Shown piece by piece: positions 42,801 through 50,640 of a stretch of DNA of 64,000 bases. Origin of the DNA: Saccharomonospora cyanea NA-134 (lineage in GTDB: Bacteria > Actinomycetota > Actinomycetes > Mycobacteriales > Pseudonocardiaceae); the NCBI RefSeq assembly GCF_000244975.1, contig NZ_CM001440.1, positions 4,572,325 through 4,636,324 of the forward strand, in the 5' to 3' direction. Within the stretch, counting starts at the first letter, position 1. Each line of letters starts with the position of its first letter. Under the pieces are notes generated by a model, which was not told the DNA's origin, did no database searches, and saw only the letters and a list, made by a program, of their open reading frames with translations. The translations under genes were made by a program, and so were the position numbers.

Positions 42801-43711
42801 CTGGTGCGACCGTCCAGCGACGCAGACGAATACTGCAGCGACACGTTCGGCGCGTCCTCGCCCGGAGACGGCGGCATCACCAAGGGATAGGAGAAGCTGA
42901 ACGCCCCGCTGGATCCTCCGGCCGACCAGGACGAGGACGGGGCGAGTTTGGTCGCGGTGAACGTCCCTCCCGACGACTGCGCTTCCGCCGCCACGGCCAG
43001 AAGGACACCGGCTTCCTTGGTGTCGGGAAGGTCGACGTCGGCCGTCACCGTGCCGTCGCGTTCATCATTCGTGCTTTTGACCGGCTCTCCCGCTCGGCAC
43101 TCCGACTTCTGCGGACTTTCCAGAGCGCACTCCGGCAGCCGCACCAACCGCAACCGCGATCCGTAGTTCGCGCCGTAGGCCGCCGCGAACTCCGAGTAGT
43201 CGACCTGGACGGAGACCGTGTCCCCGGCCGTTCCACCGGCGTCGGACACCTGGAGCAGCATGCCCCGCAGGCCCAGTTTCGCCGCGGTCTCCTGGTCGAA
43301 GGTCTCGACCTTCACCTTGCCCGGTCCGGACTTCGTCGTCGCGGTGCCCGCAGCGGCGGTGTCCGGCAATCCGACCGAGACGGGGAGCTTGCCAGCCCGG
43401 TGGTATGCCGGTGTTCGCTCACCCCGGCTCTGCGTGGCCGCTTTCGCGGTGGCGAAGTCCACCACGGCGTGGTCGCTGCCCGGCCACACCGGCTGGGGCA
43501 TCGTGTCGATGGCCTTCTTCGCCGTCTCACTGCCCGGCAAGGGATTTATCGTCACCGGCTCGCCCGGCACGGAACGTTCCTGCTGCAACGGAGGGAGCTT
43601 CTGGTCGGTGTCGATTCCCGGAGGAGCCGCCACGGCGGGGCTCAACGAGCCCAACAGCGACACACTGAGCACCAGGACCAGACTGCGTCTGGCGAACCGG
43701 CTCACACGCAC
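36833..43711 (-). CDS. Secreted RHS-repeat polymorphic toxin with HINT and nuclease-like tip
   Basis: A 2292-residue protein. A signal peptide (SLVLVLSVSLLGSLSPAVAA, residues about 9-28) is followed by an SpvB/TcB-like beta-rich region (FSYPLVMPPSPGEDAPNVSL, VVGDGWSLAAGGYIE near residue 313), many YD repeats from about 990 to 1680 (YDAYGRITSRTDASGA; YDVLSRKISSHDPDSGTTTY), the RHS core end LGAREYDPTLGRFISVDPIM (about 1780-1800), pre-HINT helices, a HINT domain (about 2012-2175, starting CNSFALGTRVLL and ending LVHNAG) and a 117-residue tip. The tip has FRADFV then AVEVKTGKGSLTDNQ, a possible PD-(D/E)XK nuclease. The RHS shell would hold the toxin and the HINT release it by self-cleavage. The upstream gene encodes a LamG protein likely acting with it. 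Confidence 0.9.
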   Translation of the reverse strand: MRVSRFARRSLVLVLSVSLLGSLSPAVAAPPGIDTDQKLPPLQQERSVPGEPVTINPLPGSETAKKAIDTMPQPVWPGSDHAVVDFATAKAATQSRGERTPAYHRAGKLPVSVGLPDTAAAGTATTKSGPGKVKVETFDQETAAKLGLRGMLLQVSDAGGTAGDTVSVQVDYSEFAAAYGANYGSRLRLVRLPECALESPQKSECRAGEPVKSTNDERDGTVTADVDLPDTKEAGVLLAVAAEAQSSGGTFTATKLAPSSSWSAGGSSGAFSFSYPLVMPPSPGEDAPNVSLQYSSASLDGRTSATNNQASVVGDGWSLAAGGYIERQYKACSQDLNGNQGTRETGDLCWASDNATMMLGGVSTELVRDEDTGRWRPKSDDGSRIERLFGADNGDNNGEHWKVTTKDGTQHFLGVDRMPGWQEGDPETSSAWTVPVFGNHAGEPCHAESYADSWCRQAWRWNLDYSIDPQGNVTTFYYGAESNYYGRDMDADSGTRYVRGGYLDRIEYGLRDDDFFGGAAARVRFTMAERCLPSDGVSCEPDALTEDTAESWPDVPFDRICAADESCEYRTSPSFFTRKRLTKITTQVNDGSEWRSVDSWTLRHSFPESGDGLAPALWLKGIKRTGHVGGTESVPEMVFGGHSMENRVDAAEGIAPLTRYRLTDIRNESGGHTEIKYSGPECVRGTNMPDKPETNTMRCYPVWWSPEHAPEPMLDWFHKYVVTAVIEDDRTGGSALRKTAYEYLGGGAWRFDDREFLKPEHRTWSSWRGYGRVRTIVGEPGTTQSVTETLYLRGMDGDTLPGDGKRDVWVEDSEGGRIEDHDRLAGFARETLQYDGDKVVSASVTDPWLHGPTATDGDDEAFALAAAGVRGRELLEDGTWRRTEVSRTYDDHGLVTEVDDAGDVAVEGDEKCTRTSYARNTDAWMLNYISQAREVALPCSAGEGEGNDVISDVRNLYDGQEFGAAPTRGEITAVQRWDGERYQVSAETTYDAYGRITSRTDASGATTSIDYVPDTGPTTKVVTTNPLGHTSTTELEPAWGEPLVETGPNGERSEAAYDPLGRLVQAWLPGRSRADGESPNVKYEYHYRTDAATVVATHSIRQDGQYNTSYTLYDGFLRERQTQLPASGGNGDIPSDPRDDDGSTGTSGLGRIITDTWYDSRGLAWKVNDTYFNAEAPSDVLFGVGDEAVPHQTVTEFDALERPTAVIFRKLGEEQWRSTTTYGGDRVHVDPPDGDTPTTVIRNAQGEMVERRQYHGDEPSGEFDATTYDYTPRGELKSVTDPAGNTWSYSYDVLSRKISSHDPDSGTTTYVYDELDQLVSTTDERGKTLAYTYDELGRRTAMFEGGPDGTKVAEWTYDTLKKGLPTASTRFVDGHAYTKKVAWYDEQNRVTSEQVIIPEAEDELAGTYTFRTSYVKNTDLVDSRTMPAAGGLVTEKVYHDYNELGLPTKTYGIDTYAQEHLYSPYGETLRLTIGEGSRRAWVTNYFTEGARRLDQTILDRNTETGYRVADRRYSYDPAGNITSIANAPKDGPRDVQCFSYDYLRRLTSAHTPASGDCAAEPSVAGLGGAAPYWVEFAYDESGNRLSEVRHEVEGDTTRTYEYPSAGQAQPHTLTAVTQAGPGGTSRDEFAYDAVGNTVSRTVSGDTQLLEWNAESRVERVEHADGSQSSYVYDADGNRLLTRDPKRTVLFLPGMELTLDTGSGEVTGKRFYEHAGTTVAVRSSAGGLTMLFGDHQGTTTESIEAESGLSVSRRYFTPFGAPRGEQPGSWPTDHGFVGGTADVTGLTHLGAREYDPTLGRFISVDPIMDLTDPQQMHGYAYSNNSPVTFSDPSGLLMGAACGPDGVLCGRPAWMDRQDYIETRSYWMRWRGDSPAVVASFQRLAREKYAPHIAREQVLAEKGISAAEYEEMRALANSKQSFFDYVLAQLPELAADLTGLSDIQDCFSGSLGSCVSAIIGAIPISKLRYAGKIVGAVRDAFRWQDRVEAARRSFPKLTAAIEKGINKLRRSPGCNSFALGTRVLLADGSTKPIEEVELGDRVVATDPETGESGPQKVVATIVGHGEKELVEVTVDVDGEAGDAVETITATAEHPFWVDDPGRLLQPALDGPWGEGPGWYDAEDLDPGDQLRTPTGDKVRVVDLRGYTATTTVHNLTINGTHTYHVVTEETPILVHNAGECPVTGLPHGELGESATLQRLQNEGYSNITREVYFKTSKGNKFRADFVAQDRSGNWTAVEVKTGKGSLTDNQALGYSELGHGGAVLNTSRVPGLRKGSTVTMGVEVDLWRCPACDP
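37242..37935 (-). repeat. 694-bp direct repeat, copy in the active RHS gene
   Basis: Codes for the pre-HINT helices and most of the HINT domain of the RHS protein. Identical-looking copy at 35401-36094, diverged and deleted copy at 34055-34650. Provides the homology needed for tip exchange. Confidence 0.85.
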
Positions 43712-43758
43712 GGGTTGTCCTTCCTCTGTTGACCGAAAGAGAAGCTGAACGGATACCG

Positions 43759-46700
43759 TTAACGAATCGCCAGTTGACCGATTTGTTCGTCGGTAGGAAC
43801 CCCGGCGAACACGCGCACCTCGTCAATGGCCCCGTACCAGGGATCGGCCTGAAGGCCTGTCCAGACCGTGCGCCCGATGAGGAACTCTCCGGCGTTGTTC
43901 CACGAATGCACGTCGGTGGCTTTTCCGGAGAACCTTCCGTTGACGTAGAGCCGTGCTTCCCGTGCCTGCGCGTCGTACACGCCGGTCAGGTGCACCCATT
44001 CGCCCGCCGTCGCGAGGTCCGCGCTGTGCGCCACGCCTCCGCCGCGTTCACAGCCCTTGCTCGTCGGGCAGGTGACCACCATTCCCCATCGGCCGGTGTC
44101 GATCCGATAGCCGAGCGAGAAAGGCGTGTACTCGGGATCGTCCATGCTCACGGCGGTCTTCTGGTAGTCCAGGTCGTCCGCCTTCACCCACGCGGCCACG
44201 GTGTAGGACTTGTCGGTGCGGATGTCCGGTCGTGGTGCGGAAAGGTGCTGCCATTCCGTGTAGTGGTGGTTCAGCCGGACCGACGTGAACTCCCCGACCT
44301 CCCAGGACGCGTCGCCGTGGAAGACGGCTTCGCGCCCGGTCACCTCGTCGCGGGTCGTGGTCCCGCTGCCCTCCTCCATGGCGTAGTGCGCTCGCAGCAC
44401 CGCTTGCTGGGCCAGCAGAGCCGCTTCGGAGTCGACCAGCACGCGGTCGTACAACCGGACCTCGTCGATCGAACCGGAGAAGTGGTCGACGTGGTTGTCG
44501 CTCCACAACGCCCGGCCGACGGTGAGCGGGCCGCTCGCCGACCACGCGCCGCTGTGGGGCTTCACACCGGCCAGGACACCGTCGACGTAGAGCCTGACCT
44601 CCTGCGCGGCCGCGTCGTACACGCCCGTGACGTGCGTCCAGACTCCGAGCTCCACCTGCTGCGTCGAGCGGATACGGCTGTGGACGCTGCCACCCCCGAC
44701 GGCGTCCTCGCTGAACATCACGAAAGCCCATTCGCCGTTCGACGTGGTCTGGAGCTGGAACCCGCTGACGTGTTCGCCGTCCTGGGAGACGATCGCCCGG
44801 TTTCCTTCCGACGTGCTCGGCTTCACCCATGCCGCCACCGAGAAACTCTCGGCGGTGTCGACACCGGTCGGCTCCGACAGCCAGTCGTCCGCGCCGTCCA
44901 ACGCGGCCGCGGAACCCTCGTACCCCGGTTCGTCGAGAACGGGGGCTCCCTCCGCCGTCAGGGTGCGTCCCTGGGCACTCTCGTCGGTCAGGTCGCCATC
45001 GAGCTTCCAGTGCCCTGTCAAGCCCGATGCCAGCGGATCGTGTGCCCTGACGAAGACCTTGTACCGGTAGATCTCCGAACGGTTGCCGGCTCGGTCGACC
45101 GACCGCACGAACAGGGTCTGCGGCCCGTCCAACGTCGGTGTCCAGCGGATCCACGCCTGCCCGTCCTGTGCCGTGACGCGGGTCTGCGGGTCGTCGGTCT
45201 GATCCTCGGTGAACGAGTACAGGAAGTGGTCGACGTCGGAGCCACTGTCGGAGGTGAGGAGGAAGTCCCCGGTCTGGCCGAGTCCACCGGCCGGCGAGTC
45301 GTACGGGTAGTCCTCCGATGTCACCGACGGTGTTTCCGGGGCGACCGTGTCCACCTCGAACTCGCAGTCCGACGACCAGGACGTCAACTGGTCGTCCTTC
45401 GACCAGAGTCGCCACGTGTACAGGCCGTCTCCGTCGATCACGCCTTCCTTCACCGTCACCTCGGCGAACGAGCCGGACGGAACGTCCCTGATCACGGTCT
45501 CGTTGCCGTCCCACGTGGCTGCCGACCCGGTTCCCTTGAGAACTCGGAAGCCCGCGTCGAGGGTGCCCCTGTCAGGGTCGGACACGCGGGCGCGCAACCG
45601 TGGAGTCGTGGTCGGGACAGCGGGGCGTTCCGCGCCCGTGGCGCACGCGACGAGCCCACCCTGCATGGACATCTCGGTGGGCTTGTTCGGGTAGGAGTTG
45701 TACTTGACCTCCAACACCGGGTCGAGATCGAAGCGCCGCCAACTGTCTCTCGACGTATCCGCCGCCTTGAACATGAAGGTCAGCTTCGTCTTGCCGTTCG
45801 CGACAGCTCCCTTGACAGTGTTCGTCAGGCCGATGTCGACGCCGCCCTGGCTCGGGCAGAACTGAACGTTGTTATACACGTTGAACTGGTCGAGCTCCGA
45901 AGTCCAGTTCGGTTGGTTATTCCAGGTCGTGTTTGGTGAGATCGAGTCGGTCAGCCAAAGTTCCGTGCCTCCGCCACCAGAACAGCCGTAGGAATGCTTC
46001 ACCCTGGTGCGCAGCGTTGCACTGTTGATTCGCTTGCCCTGCACGCCTCGAAGGTCGAGCTCGACGTACGAACGAGAGATGCCGGAGTCGTCTCCCGCGT
46101 TTCCCGCCTTGAGATCGCTGAGCTCACCGGTTCGTTTGTCGAAGTTCTTCGCAGTCTCGTGACCACTCTGGACAACCACGTGGTGGTTGGTCTTTCCCGC
46201 CCAGTTGTAGCTGGGGTCGATGAACACCGGGTACTGCGTCTGCGGGTCTTCGAGGAACGATCGGTCGGGACGCACGGTGATCGTGTCACCGGACACGTCC
46301 GCGGTCATGGTGGCCATCCCGGCGTCGGCCGGGACAGCCACGACCTCCCCCGCGGAGTCGGATCCGGAGGAGTCCCACATCCGGGAGGCGTCTCCCACGA
46401 ATTTGAGCTCCCCTTCGGCATCCCTCGCCTCCAGGCCGTCGGCGTCGCCGCTCAACGACACGTTGTGAGTGTGGGATCCGTAACCGATCTCGCTCAGCTC
46501 CGGATGATCGGCGGCCTCCCGTGTCTTGATCTTCAGAAGCTGGCTGAATCCTTCGGGATTCGCCGTGACGATGAGATCGACGTCCGGCAGCACGTCCGGA
46601 TACGTCGCCGTGGAGCCATCGAGTACGGGCTCAGGTAACTCACCCTGCCACTCCAGGCCCACCTCGTAGCCGTCCTTCGACGCGACCACCAACGGCTCCG

Positions 46701-47079
46701 CCGCGCCACCCGGCGACAGGGTTACGTCGACCGGCGTCGCGACCGTACGGATGGTGCCGTCACTCCGGCGCTCCCAGGTCGTGTCGATGGATCGCCACTG
46801 CCCGTCCTGTTTCACGCGTTGGGGAGTGAGACTCTGCCTCCAGGTGAAGGTTCCGTCCGGGTTGGCCAGAACCTCGACCGTCTCGGTGGTCTCCTCCTCG
46901 ACTCGGACGGGCTCGCCCTCCGCCTTCGCCCGCGCCGATGCGGACATCGCCGCCGAAGTCTCTTCCGCACGCGCCGCGGGTGCGATGACCACCGTCAGTG
47001 TGGCGACGACAGTGAGCATCACCAAGACGGCGACCGACCGCGCTCGCAGTTGAGCAGGGCACGACGACCGTGTATGCAC
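43759..47079 (-). CDS. Secreted LamG-domain protein paired with the RHS toxin
   Basis: A 1106-residue protein from GTG 47079, GGGGG seven bases upstream, with a signal peptide (VAVLVMLTVVATLTVVIAPA, cleavage near ARAEE). The first half has a YNWAGKTNHHVVVQSG-type beta region and a DNRLRE-like domain (SATLRTRVKHSYGCSGGGGT, ELWLTDSISPNTTWNNQPNW). Two LamG jelly-roll domains follow: about 683-876 (AAWVKPSTSEGNRAIVSQDG, WTHVTGVYDAAAQEVRLYVD) and about 900-1095 (AAWVKADDLDYQKTAVSMDD, WVHLTGVYDAQAREARLYVN). Such proteins often precede RHS genes in actinomycetes and may bind glycans or display the toxin. Only 47 bases separate it from the RHS start. Confidence 0.88.
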   Translation of the reverse strand: MHTRSSCPAQLRARSVAVLVMLTVVATLTVVIAPAARAEETSAAMSASARAKAEGEPVRVEEETTETVEVLANPDGTFTWRQSLTPQRVKQDGQWRSIDTTWERRSDGTIRTVATPVDVTLSPGGAAEPLVVASKDGYEVGLEWQGELPEPVLDGSTATYPDVLPDVDLIVTANPEGFSQLLKIKTREAADHPELSEIGYGSHTHNVSLSGDADGLEARDAEGELKFVGDASRMWDSSGSDSAGEVVAVPADAGMATMTADVSGDTITVRPDRSFLEDPQTQYPVFIDPSYNWAGKTNHHVVVQSGHETAKNFDKRTGELSDLKAGNAGDDSGISRSYVELDLRGVQGKRINSATLRTRVKHSYGCSGGGGTELWLTDSISPNTTWNNQPNWTSELDQFNVYNNVQFCPSQGGVDIGLTNTVKGAVANGKTKLTFMFKAADTSRDSWRRFDLDPVLEVKYNSYPNKPTEMSMQGGLVACATGAERPAVPTTTPRLRARVSDPDRGTLDAGFRVLKGTGSAATWDGNETVIRDVPSGSFAEVTVKEGVIDGDGLYTWRLWSKDDQLTSWSSDCEFEVDTVAPETPSVTSEDYPYDSPAGGLGQTGDFLLTSDSGSDVDHFLYSFTEDQTDDPQTRVTAQDGQAWIRWTPTLDGPQTLFVRSVDRAGNRSEIYRYKVFVRAHDPLASGLTGHWKLDGDLTDESAQGRTLTAEGAPVLDEPGYEGSAAALDGADDWLSEPTGVDTAESFSVAAWVKPSTSEGNRAIVSQDGEHVSGFQLQTTSNGEWAFVMFSEDAVGGGSVHSRIRSTQQVELGVWTHVTGVYDAAAQEVRLYVDGVLAGVKPHSGAWSASGPLTVGRALWSDNHVDHFSGSIDEVRLYDRVLVDSEAALLAQQAVLRAHYAMEEGSGTTTRDEVTGREAVFHGDASWEVGEFTSVRLNHHYTEWQHLSAPRPDIRTDKSYTVAAWVKADDLDYQKTAVSMDDPEYTPFSLGYRIDTGRWGMVVTCPTSKGCERGGGVAHSADLATAGEWVHLTGVYDAQAREARLYVNGRFSGKATDVHSWNNAGEFLIGRTVWTGLQADPWYGAIDEVRVFAGVPTDEQIGQLAIR

Positions 47080-47312
47080 TTGCCAACCCCCCGCAGATCA
47101 TCACGCGCAGACCCCTCACGCTGCGCGACTGGCCGCACGCAGCCTGGCACCAGGCATGCGCCTGCGAATCGGCCGAACGGGGCAATGAGCCCGAAACCGG
47201 TGTGATCTAAGTTTCAACAAGAACGAGTACGCGACGACTTCGTCAAGCTTCGATATCGGAACCGGGCCGTCGTGTCCGGCCCGAGGTCGGAACGACACCA
47301 CGCCCCACGGCG

Positions 47313-48311
47313 TCAGCGCCCGCGCACCGAACTCTCCCGCACGTGCAGGTGTGTCGGCAGTACCGTGCGCGTCGGCTCGGCATTCGGGTTCTTGATACGT
47401 CGCACCAGCGCTTCGGCCGCCACGCGGCCCTCCTCGTACGTCGGCTGGCCGACGGTGGTGATGGTGGGCCGCACGAGTTCCGCCCACGGCAGTTCGTCGA
47501 AGCCCACCACGCCGACGTCGCCGGGCACGGACAGCCGACGTTCGGTCAGGCAGCGCAGCACACCGATCGTCATGAGGTTGTTGGCGACGAACACCGCGTC
47601 CGGCCGCTTTGGACCGTCCAGAAGAGACTGCATAGCGGCGTGACCACCCGGCTCGCGGAAGTCGGCGAAGCGCACCAGCGACTCGTCCGCGTCGCGGCCC
47701 GCTTCGGTGAGCGCGGCGTGGTAGCCGCTCAGCCGTTGCGCGGCCGTGCTGTACTCCCTGGGCCCGGTGACGCACGCGATGCGCTCGAACCCCTGCTCCA
47801 CGAGGTGCTTCGTCGCGATGTGGGCGCCCTGCTCGTTGTCGGCCAGCACCGCGTCGGCGCGCACACCGTCCAGTTCGCGGTCGACGAGCACCACCGGGCA
47901 ACCGGCGCTCGCCAGCGAGTTGACGTGGGCGGCGCGGTACGACGACGGCGACAGGATGACCCCGGCCATGCGTTCGGCCAACGCCACGTCGACGTAGTCG
48001 GCCTCCTTCGCCTCGTCCTCGTCGGAGTTGCACAGCACCACCGAGTAGCCCTCTGCGGAGGCGACGTCCTCGATGCCGCGCACCATGTCGGTGAAGAACG
48101 GGTTGCGCACGTCGGAGATGATCACCGCCCACAGGCGGGTGCGCTGGGTGCGAAGGCTGCGGGCGACGAGGTTGGGACGGTAGCGCAACGCGGCGACCGC
48201 CTTCGTCACACGCTCGGCGAGCACCGGATCGACCGAACCGCCGTTGAGCACCCGCGACACCGTGGCGACCGACACCTCGGCACGCCGCGCCACGTCGTAG
48301 ATCGTCGCCAC
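47313..48311 (-). CDS. LacI family transcriptional regulator
   Basis: A 332-residue protein. The start is GTG at 48311, with AGGAGA eight bases upstream, giving VATIYDVARRAEVSVATVSR, the canonical LacI helix-turn-helix and hinge (VLNGGSVDPVLAERVTKAVA). The rest is the periplasmic-binding-like sugar-sensing domain (LWAVIISDVRNPFFTDMVRG, DAVFVANNLMTIGVLRCLTE, GDVGVVGFDELPWAELVRPT). It responds to a sugar and represses catabolic genes. It could bind the LacI-type palindrome in front of the FGGY kinase 18 kb away, but that is a guess. Next to it no sugar genes are present. Confidence 0.9.
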   Translation of the reverse strand: MATIYDVARRAEVSVATVSRVLNGGSVDPVLAERVTKAVAALRYRPNLVARSLRTQRTRLWAVIISDVRNPFFTDMVRGIEDVASAEGYSVVLCNSDEDEAKEADYVDVALAERMAGVILSPSSYRAAHVNSLASAGCPVVLVDRELDGVRADAVLADNEQGAHIATKHLVEQGFERIACVTGPREYSTAAQRLSGYHAALTEAGRDADESLVRFADFREPGGHAAMQSLLDGPKRPDAVFVANNLMTIGVLRCLTERRLSVPGDVGVVGFDELPWAELVRPTITTVGQPTYEEGRVAAEALVRRIKNPNAEPTRTVLPTHLHVRESSVRGR

Positions 48312-48394
48312 AGGATCGTCTCCTCGCCGTGCCCCGTCCGGGTTGACCGATGTTAGCAGCGGGTAGTCACCGGGCTCGGGGAAAGGAGGAGGCG

Positions 48395-48889
48395 GTGTCG
48401 GACAGCCACCAGCACACGCGCACGCAGGCCCACGCACACCACGGCGCCTCTTCGGCCGGCTGGGGTATGGCCGTGTCGGCGACGCTGCACTGCCTCACCG
48501 GCTGCGCCATCGGCGAGGTGCTGGGCATGGTGATCGGGACGGCGCTCGGGTGGGGCGACGTCCCCACCATCGCCCTGGCCGTGGTGCTCGCGTTCTTCTT
48601 CGGTTACGCGCTCGGCATGCGCGGTGTCCTGCGCGCAGGCCTCCGGTTCCGGCAGGCGTTGCGGGTGGCGCTTGCCGCGGACACCGTGTCGATCACCGTC
48701 ATGGAGATCGTGGACAACGGCGTGATGCTCGCGATCCCGAACGCGATGGAGGCACCCCTGGACTCACCGGTGTTCTGGGGCTCACTCGCCGTGGCGTTCG
48801 CGGTCGCGTTCGTGGTCACCGCGCCGGTGAACAAGTGGCTCATCGGCCGCGGCAAGGGGCACGCCGTCGCCCACTCCTACCGCCACTGA
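48395..48889 (+). CDS. DUF4396 family membrane protein
   Basis: A 164-residue protein from GTG 48395 with AAAGGAGG upstream. A histidine-rich N-terminal tail (SDSHQHTRTQAHAHHGASSA) precedes four membrane segments, including ATLHCLTGCAIGEVLGMVIG and PTIALAVVLAFFFGYALGMR; the first contains the conserved cysteines and histidine of DUF4396. The His-rich tail and Cys/His helix suggest metal handling, which is inference. Divergent from the LacI gene. Confidence 0.85.
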   Translation: MSDSHQHTRTQAHAHHGASSAGWGMAVSATLHCLTGCAIGEVLGMVIGTALGWGDVPTIALAVVLAFFFGYALGMRGVLRAGLRFRQALRVALAADTVSITVMEIVDNGVMLAIPNAMEAPLDSPVFWGSLAVAFAVAFVVTAPVNKWLIGRGKGHAVAHSYRH

Positions 48890-48895
48890 ATCCTG

Positions 48896-49498
48896 TCAAG
48901 CTCCCCGGGCGTTACGTTTCAGGGTCTCTTCCACCAGAGCCTGGTGCGCCCGCTCCGCCCGTTCCTCCGGCGTGGGTGGCGGTGGCGGTTTCCAGGACAC
49001 CCCGTGCCAGTAGGCGGCGATGTCGCTGGTCTGGCGCACAACGACATCCTCGGCGGGCGGTGCGGGCCAGAACTGGAGAAGGTAGGAATCCACCTCGTCC
49101 TCGTCCGCACCGCGCGTGTCCCGCTCCCGCCCGGCGTCCATGGCGTAAGCGCTGTACCGGACCCGGTAGTCGCGTTCCGTCAGGTGCAGGTCGTGCCCCC
49201 ACCCGCCGGCCCAGCCCACCACTCCGGCGGCACCTGAGGGCCGGAACGACACCTCGACGACGTCCTCCCACCTCTCGTCAGGCTCCGGCGGCTCCTCGCG
49301 CACCTCGACGGTGAGCCGAACGCAACCGGTGTGCAGGCCGGTGATGCAGAACAGGAAACCGGGTGAGGCGGCCCCGCACAGGCCGTTGCGCTGGCCGACG
49401 AAACACGCGGCCATCTCCGGTTGGTCGCACTCCGACTCGACGTAGAACTGGCCGTAGTGCACCTCCACGTCGCCGTCCAGGACGGTGCGCACGCTCAC
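48896..49498 (-). CDS. Hypothetical protein coupled to methyltransferase
   Basis: A 200-residue protein from GTG 49498, whose start overlaps the stop of the methyltransferase gene (GTGA); the longer frame upstream is a shadow. It is acidic, with EVHYGQFYVESECDQPEMAA, CFVGQRNGLCGAASPGFLFC, YSAYAMDAGRERDTRGADED and a C-terminal helix rich in charged residues. The pattern resembles actinobacterial proteins with paired beta sandwiches for which no function is known. No signal peptide or membrane segment. Confidence 0.65.
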   Translation of the reverse strand: MSVRTVLDGDVEVHYGQFYVESECDQPEMAACFVGQRNGLCGAASPGFLFCITGLHTGCVRLTVEVREEPPEPDERWEDVVEVSFRPSGAAGVVGWAGGWGHDLHLTERDYRVRYSAYAMDAGRERDTRGADEDEVDSYLLQFWPAPPAEDVVVRQTSDIAAYWHGVSWKPPPPPTPEERAERAHQALVEETLKRNARGA

Positions 49499-50331
49499 CG
49501 CTTGACGGCCACTCCCCCGAGCATGAGGTTCTCCTCCGGCCACGGCTCGCGCGTGCGGGGCCCGGCGGGCCACCAGTCGTCCAGCCGCACGAGTCCCGGG
49601 GACAGCAGCTCCAGCCCGGCGAACAGCTCCTCGATCTGCTCCCGCTTGCGCCAGAACCCCGTGCCCACGCCCGCCTCGCGGATCTTGCGTTCCAGGTCGT
49701 GCGCCTGCTTCGACCACTCCGGGTTCTCGCTGTCCGGGTCCCAGAAGTGGGTGATCGCCAGGTAGGAGCCCGACGGCAGCGCGTCGACGTAGTCGCGCAT
49801 GATGCCCACCGGGTCCTCTTCGTCGGACACGTGGTGGAGCGTGCCGATCTGCATGAGCACCAGCGGCCGGTCGAGTTCGAGGTGGCGCGTGATCTCGGGG
49901 TGTGAGAGCACGTCCTTCGGTTTGGTGAGGTCGGCCTCGACGAACCTGGTGTTCTCGTTCTCCTCCAGCAGAGCCCGGCCGTGCGCGTTGCAGATCGGGT
50001 CGTTGTCCACGTAGACGACCCTGGCCTCCGGGTTGCTGAACTGGGCGACCTCGTGGGTGTTCTGCACCGTGGGAAGACCGCTGCCGAGGTCGAGGAACTG
50101 GTCCATGCCCGCCAGTTCGGTGAGGTAGCGCACCGCGCGCACGAGGAAGCGGCGGTTCATCCAGCTCACGTCGCCCTGGTGGGGCGCCACCTGCTTGATC
50201 TGCTCGAAGACCTGCCGGTCGACCTCGTAGTTGTCCTTCCCCCCGAGGCTCGCGTCGTAGATACGGGCGACCGTCGGTTTGGTGGGGTCAAGCTTCGCCG
50301 AGGGCGGGATCGGCTGTGTTGCGTCCTGCAC
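49495..50331 (-). CDS. SAM-dependent methyltransferase (DUF574/PF04672 type)
   Basis: A 278-residue protein; GTG 50331 with AGGAG about nine bases upstream is preferred to longer frames. Core features of this actinobacterial family are PTVARIYDASLGGKDNYEVD, FLVRAVRYLTELAGMDQFLD, LGSGLPTVQNTHEVAQFSNP, ARVVYVDNDPICNAHGRALL and VLMQIGTLHHVSDEEDPVGI. It binds S-adenosylmethionine through GSGLPT and VDND. Substrates of the family are unknown. It is coupled to the downstream hypothetical gene. Confidence 0.9.
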   Translation of the reverse strand: MQDATQPIPPSAKLDPTKPTVARIYDASLGGKDNYEVDRQVFEQIKQVAPHQGDVSWMNRRFLVRAVRYLTELAGMDQFLDLGSGLPTVQNTHEVAQFSNPEARVVYVDNDPICNAHGRALLEENENTRFVEADLTKPKDVLSHPEITRHLELDRPLVLMQIGTLHHVSDEEDPVGIMRDYVDALPSGSYLAITHFWDPDSENPEWSKQAHDLERKIREAGVGTGFWRKREQIEELFAGLELLSPGLVRLDDWWPAGPRTREPWPEENLMLGGVAVKR

Positions 50332-50640
50332 TACGTCGGGCTCCTTCCAGTGGCGACGTTGATGTTGATCAACACTGTGCCACCGAACGTGATGGATCAA
50401 GCCGAGTGTGTCACCTCGGGAAGCGTCATGGAACCCCTTTCGACCAGGGGTGCGGACAGCGCATAGAGCAGCACTTCGTATGCAGTCAAGTACGACGCGC
50501 CGAAAGTTACGGCAAAAGTAACCGAATCGTTGTGGCGAGCGTCAAGTTTGGTAGAGGGCGATCTTGCCGACCTCGCATAGTCGCCAGTGCCCCGATTCGA
50601 GTACGTCGGCCCCCCACCGGCGTGCTTCCCCCGACACCCA
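50332..50640. other. Intergenic region between methyltransferase and M23 peptidase genes
   Basis: No gene. It must hold divergent promoters; a short inverted repeat GTTAC (50506-50510) and GTAAC (50518-50522) is a possible regulator site. I checked for a c-di-AMP riboswitch in front of the peptidase and found no clear match. Confidence 0.35.

Noticed and set aside
37127-43732. Very long plus-strand open frames (over 1000 codons each) opposite the RHS gene
   Set aside because: They are antisense shadows of a GC-rich gene: arginine/valine-rich, without ribosome site, signal peptide or known domains, while the minus strand has a coherent RHS-HINT-toxin reading.
43729-45939. 736-codon plus-strand frame opposite the LamG gene
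   Set aside because: Same reason: a shadow in GC-rich DNA; the minus strand encodes recognisable LamG domains.
50440-50640. c-di-AMP (ydaO-type) riboswitch in front of the M23 peptidase gene
   Set aside because: Such switches are common before cell-wall hydrolases in actinobacteria, but I could not find the conserved core here.
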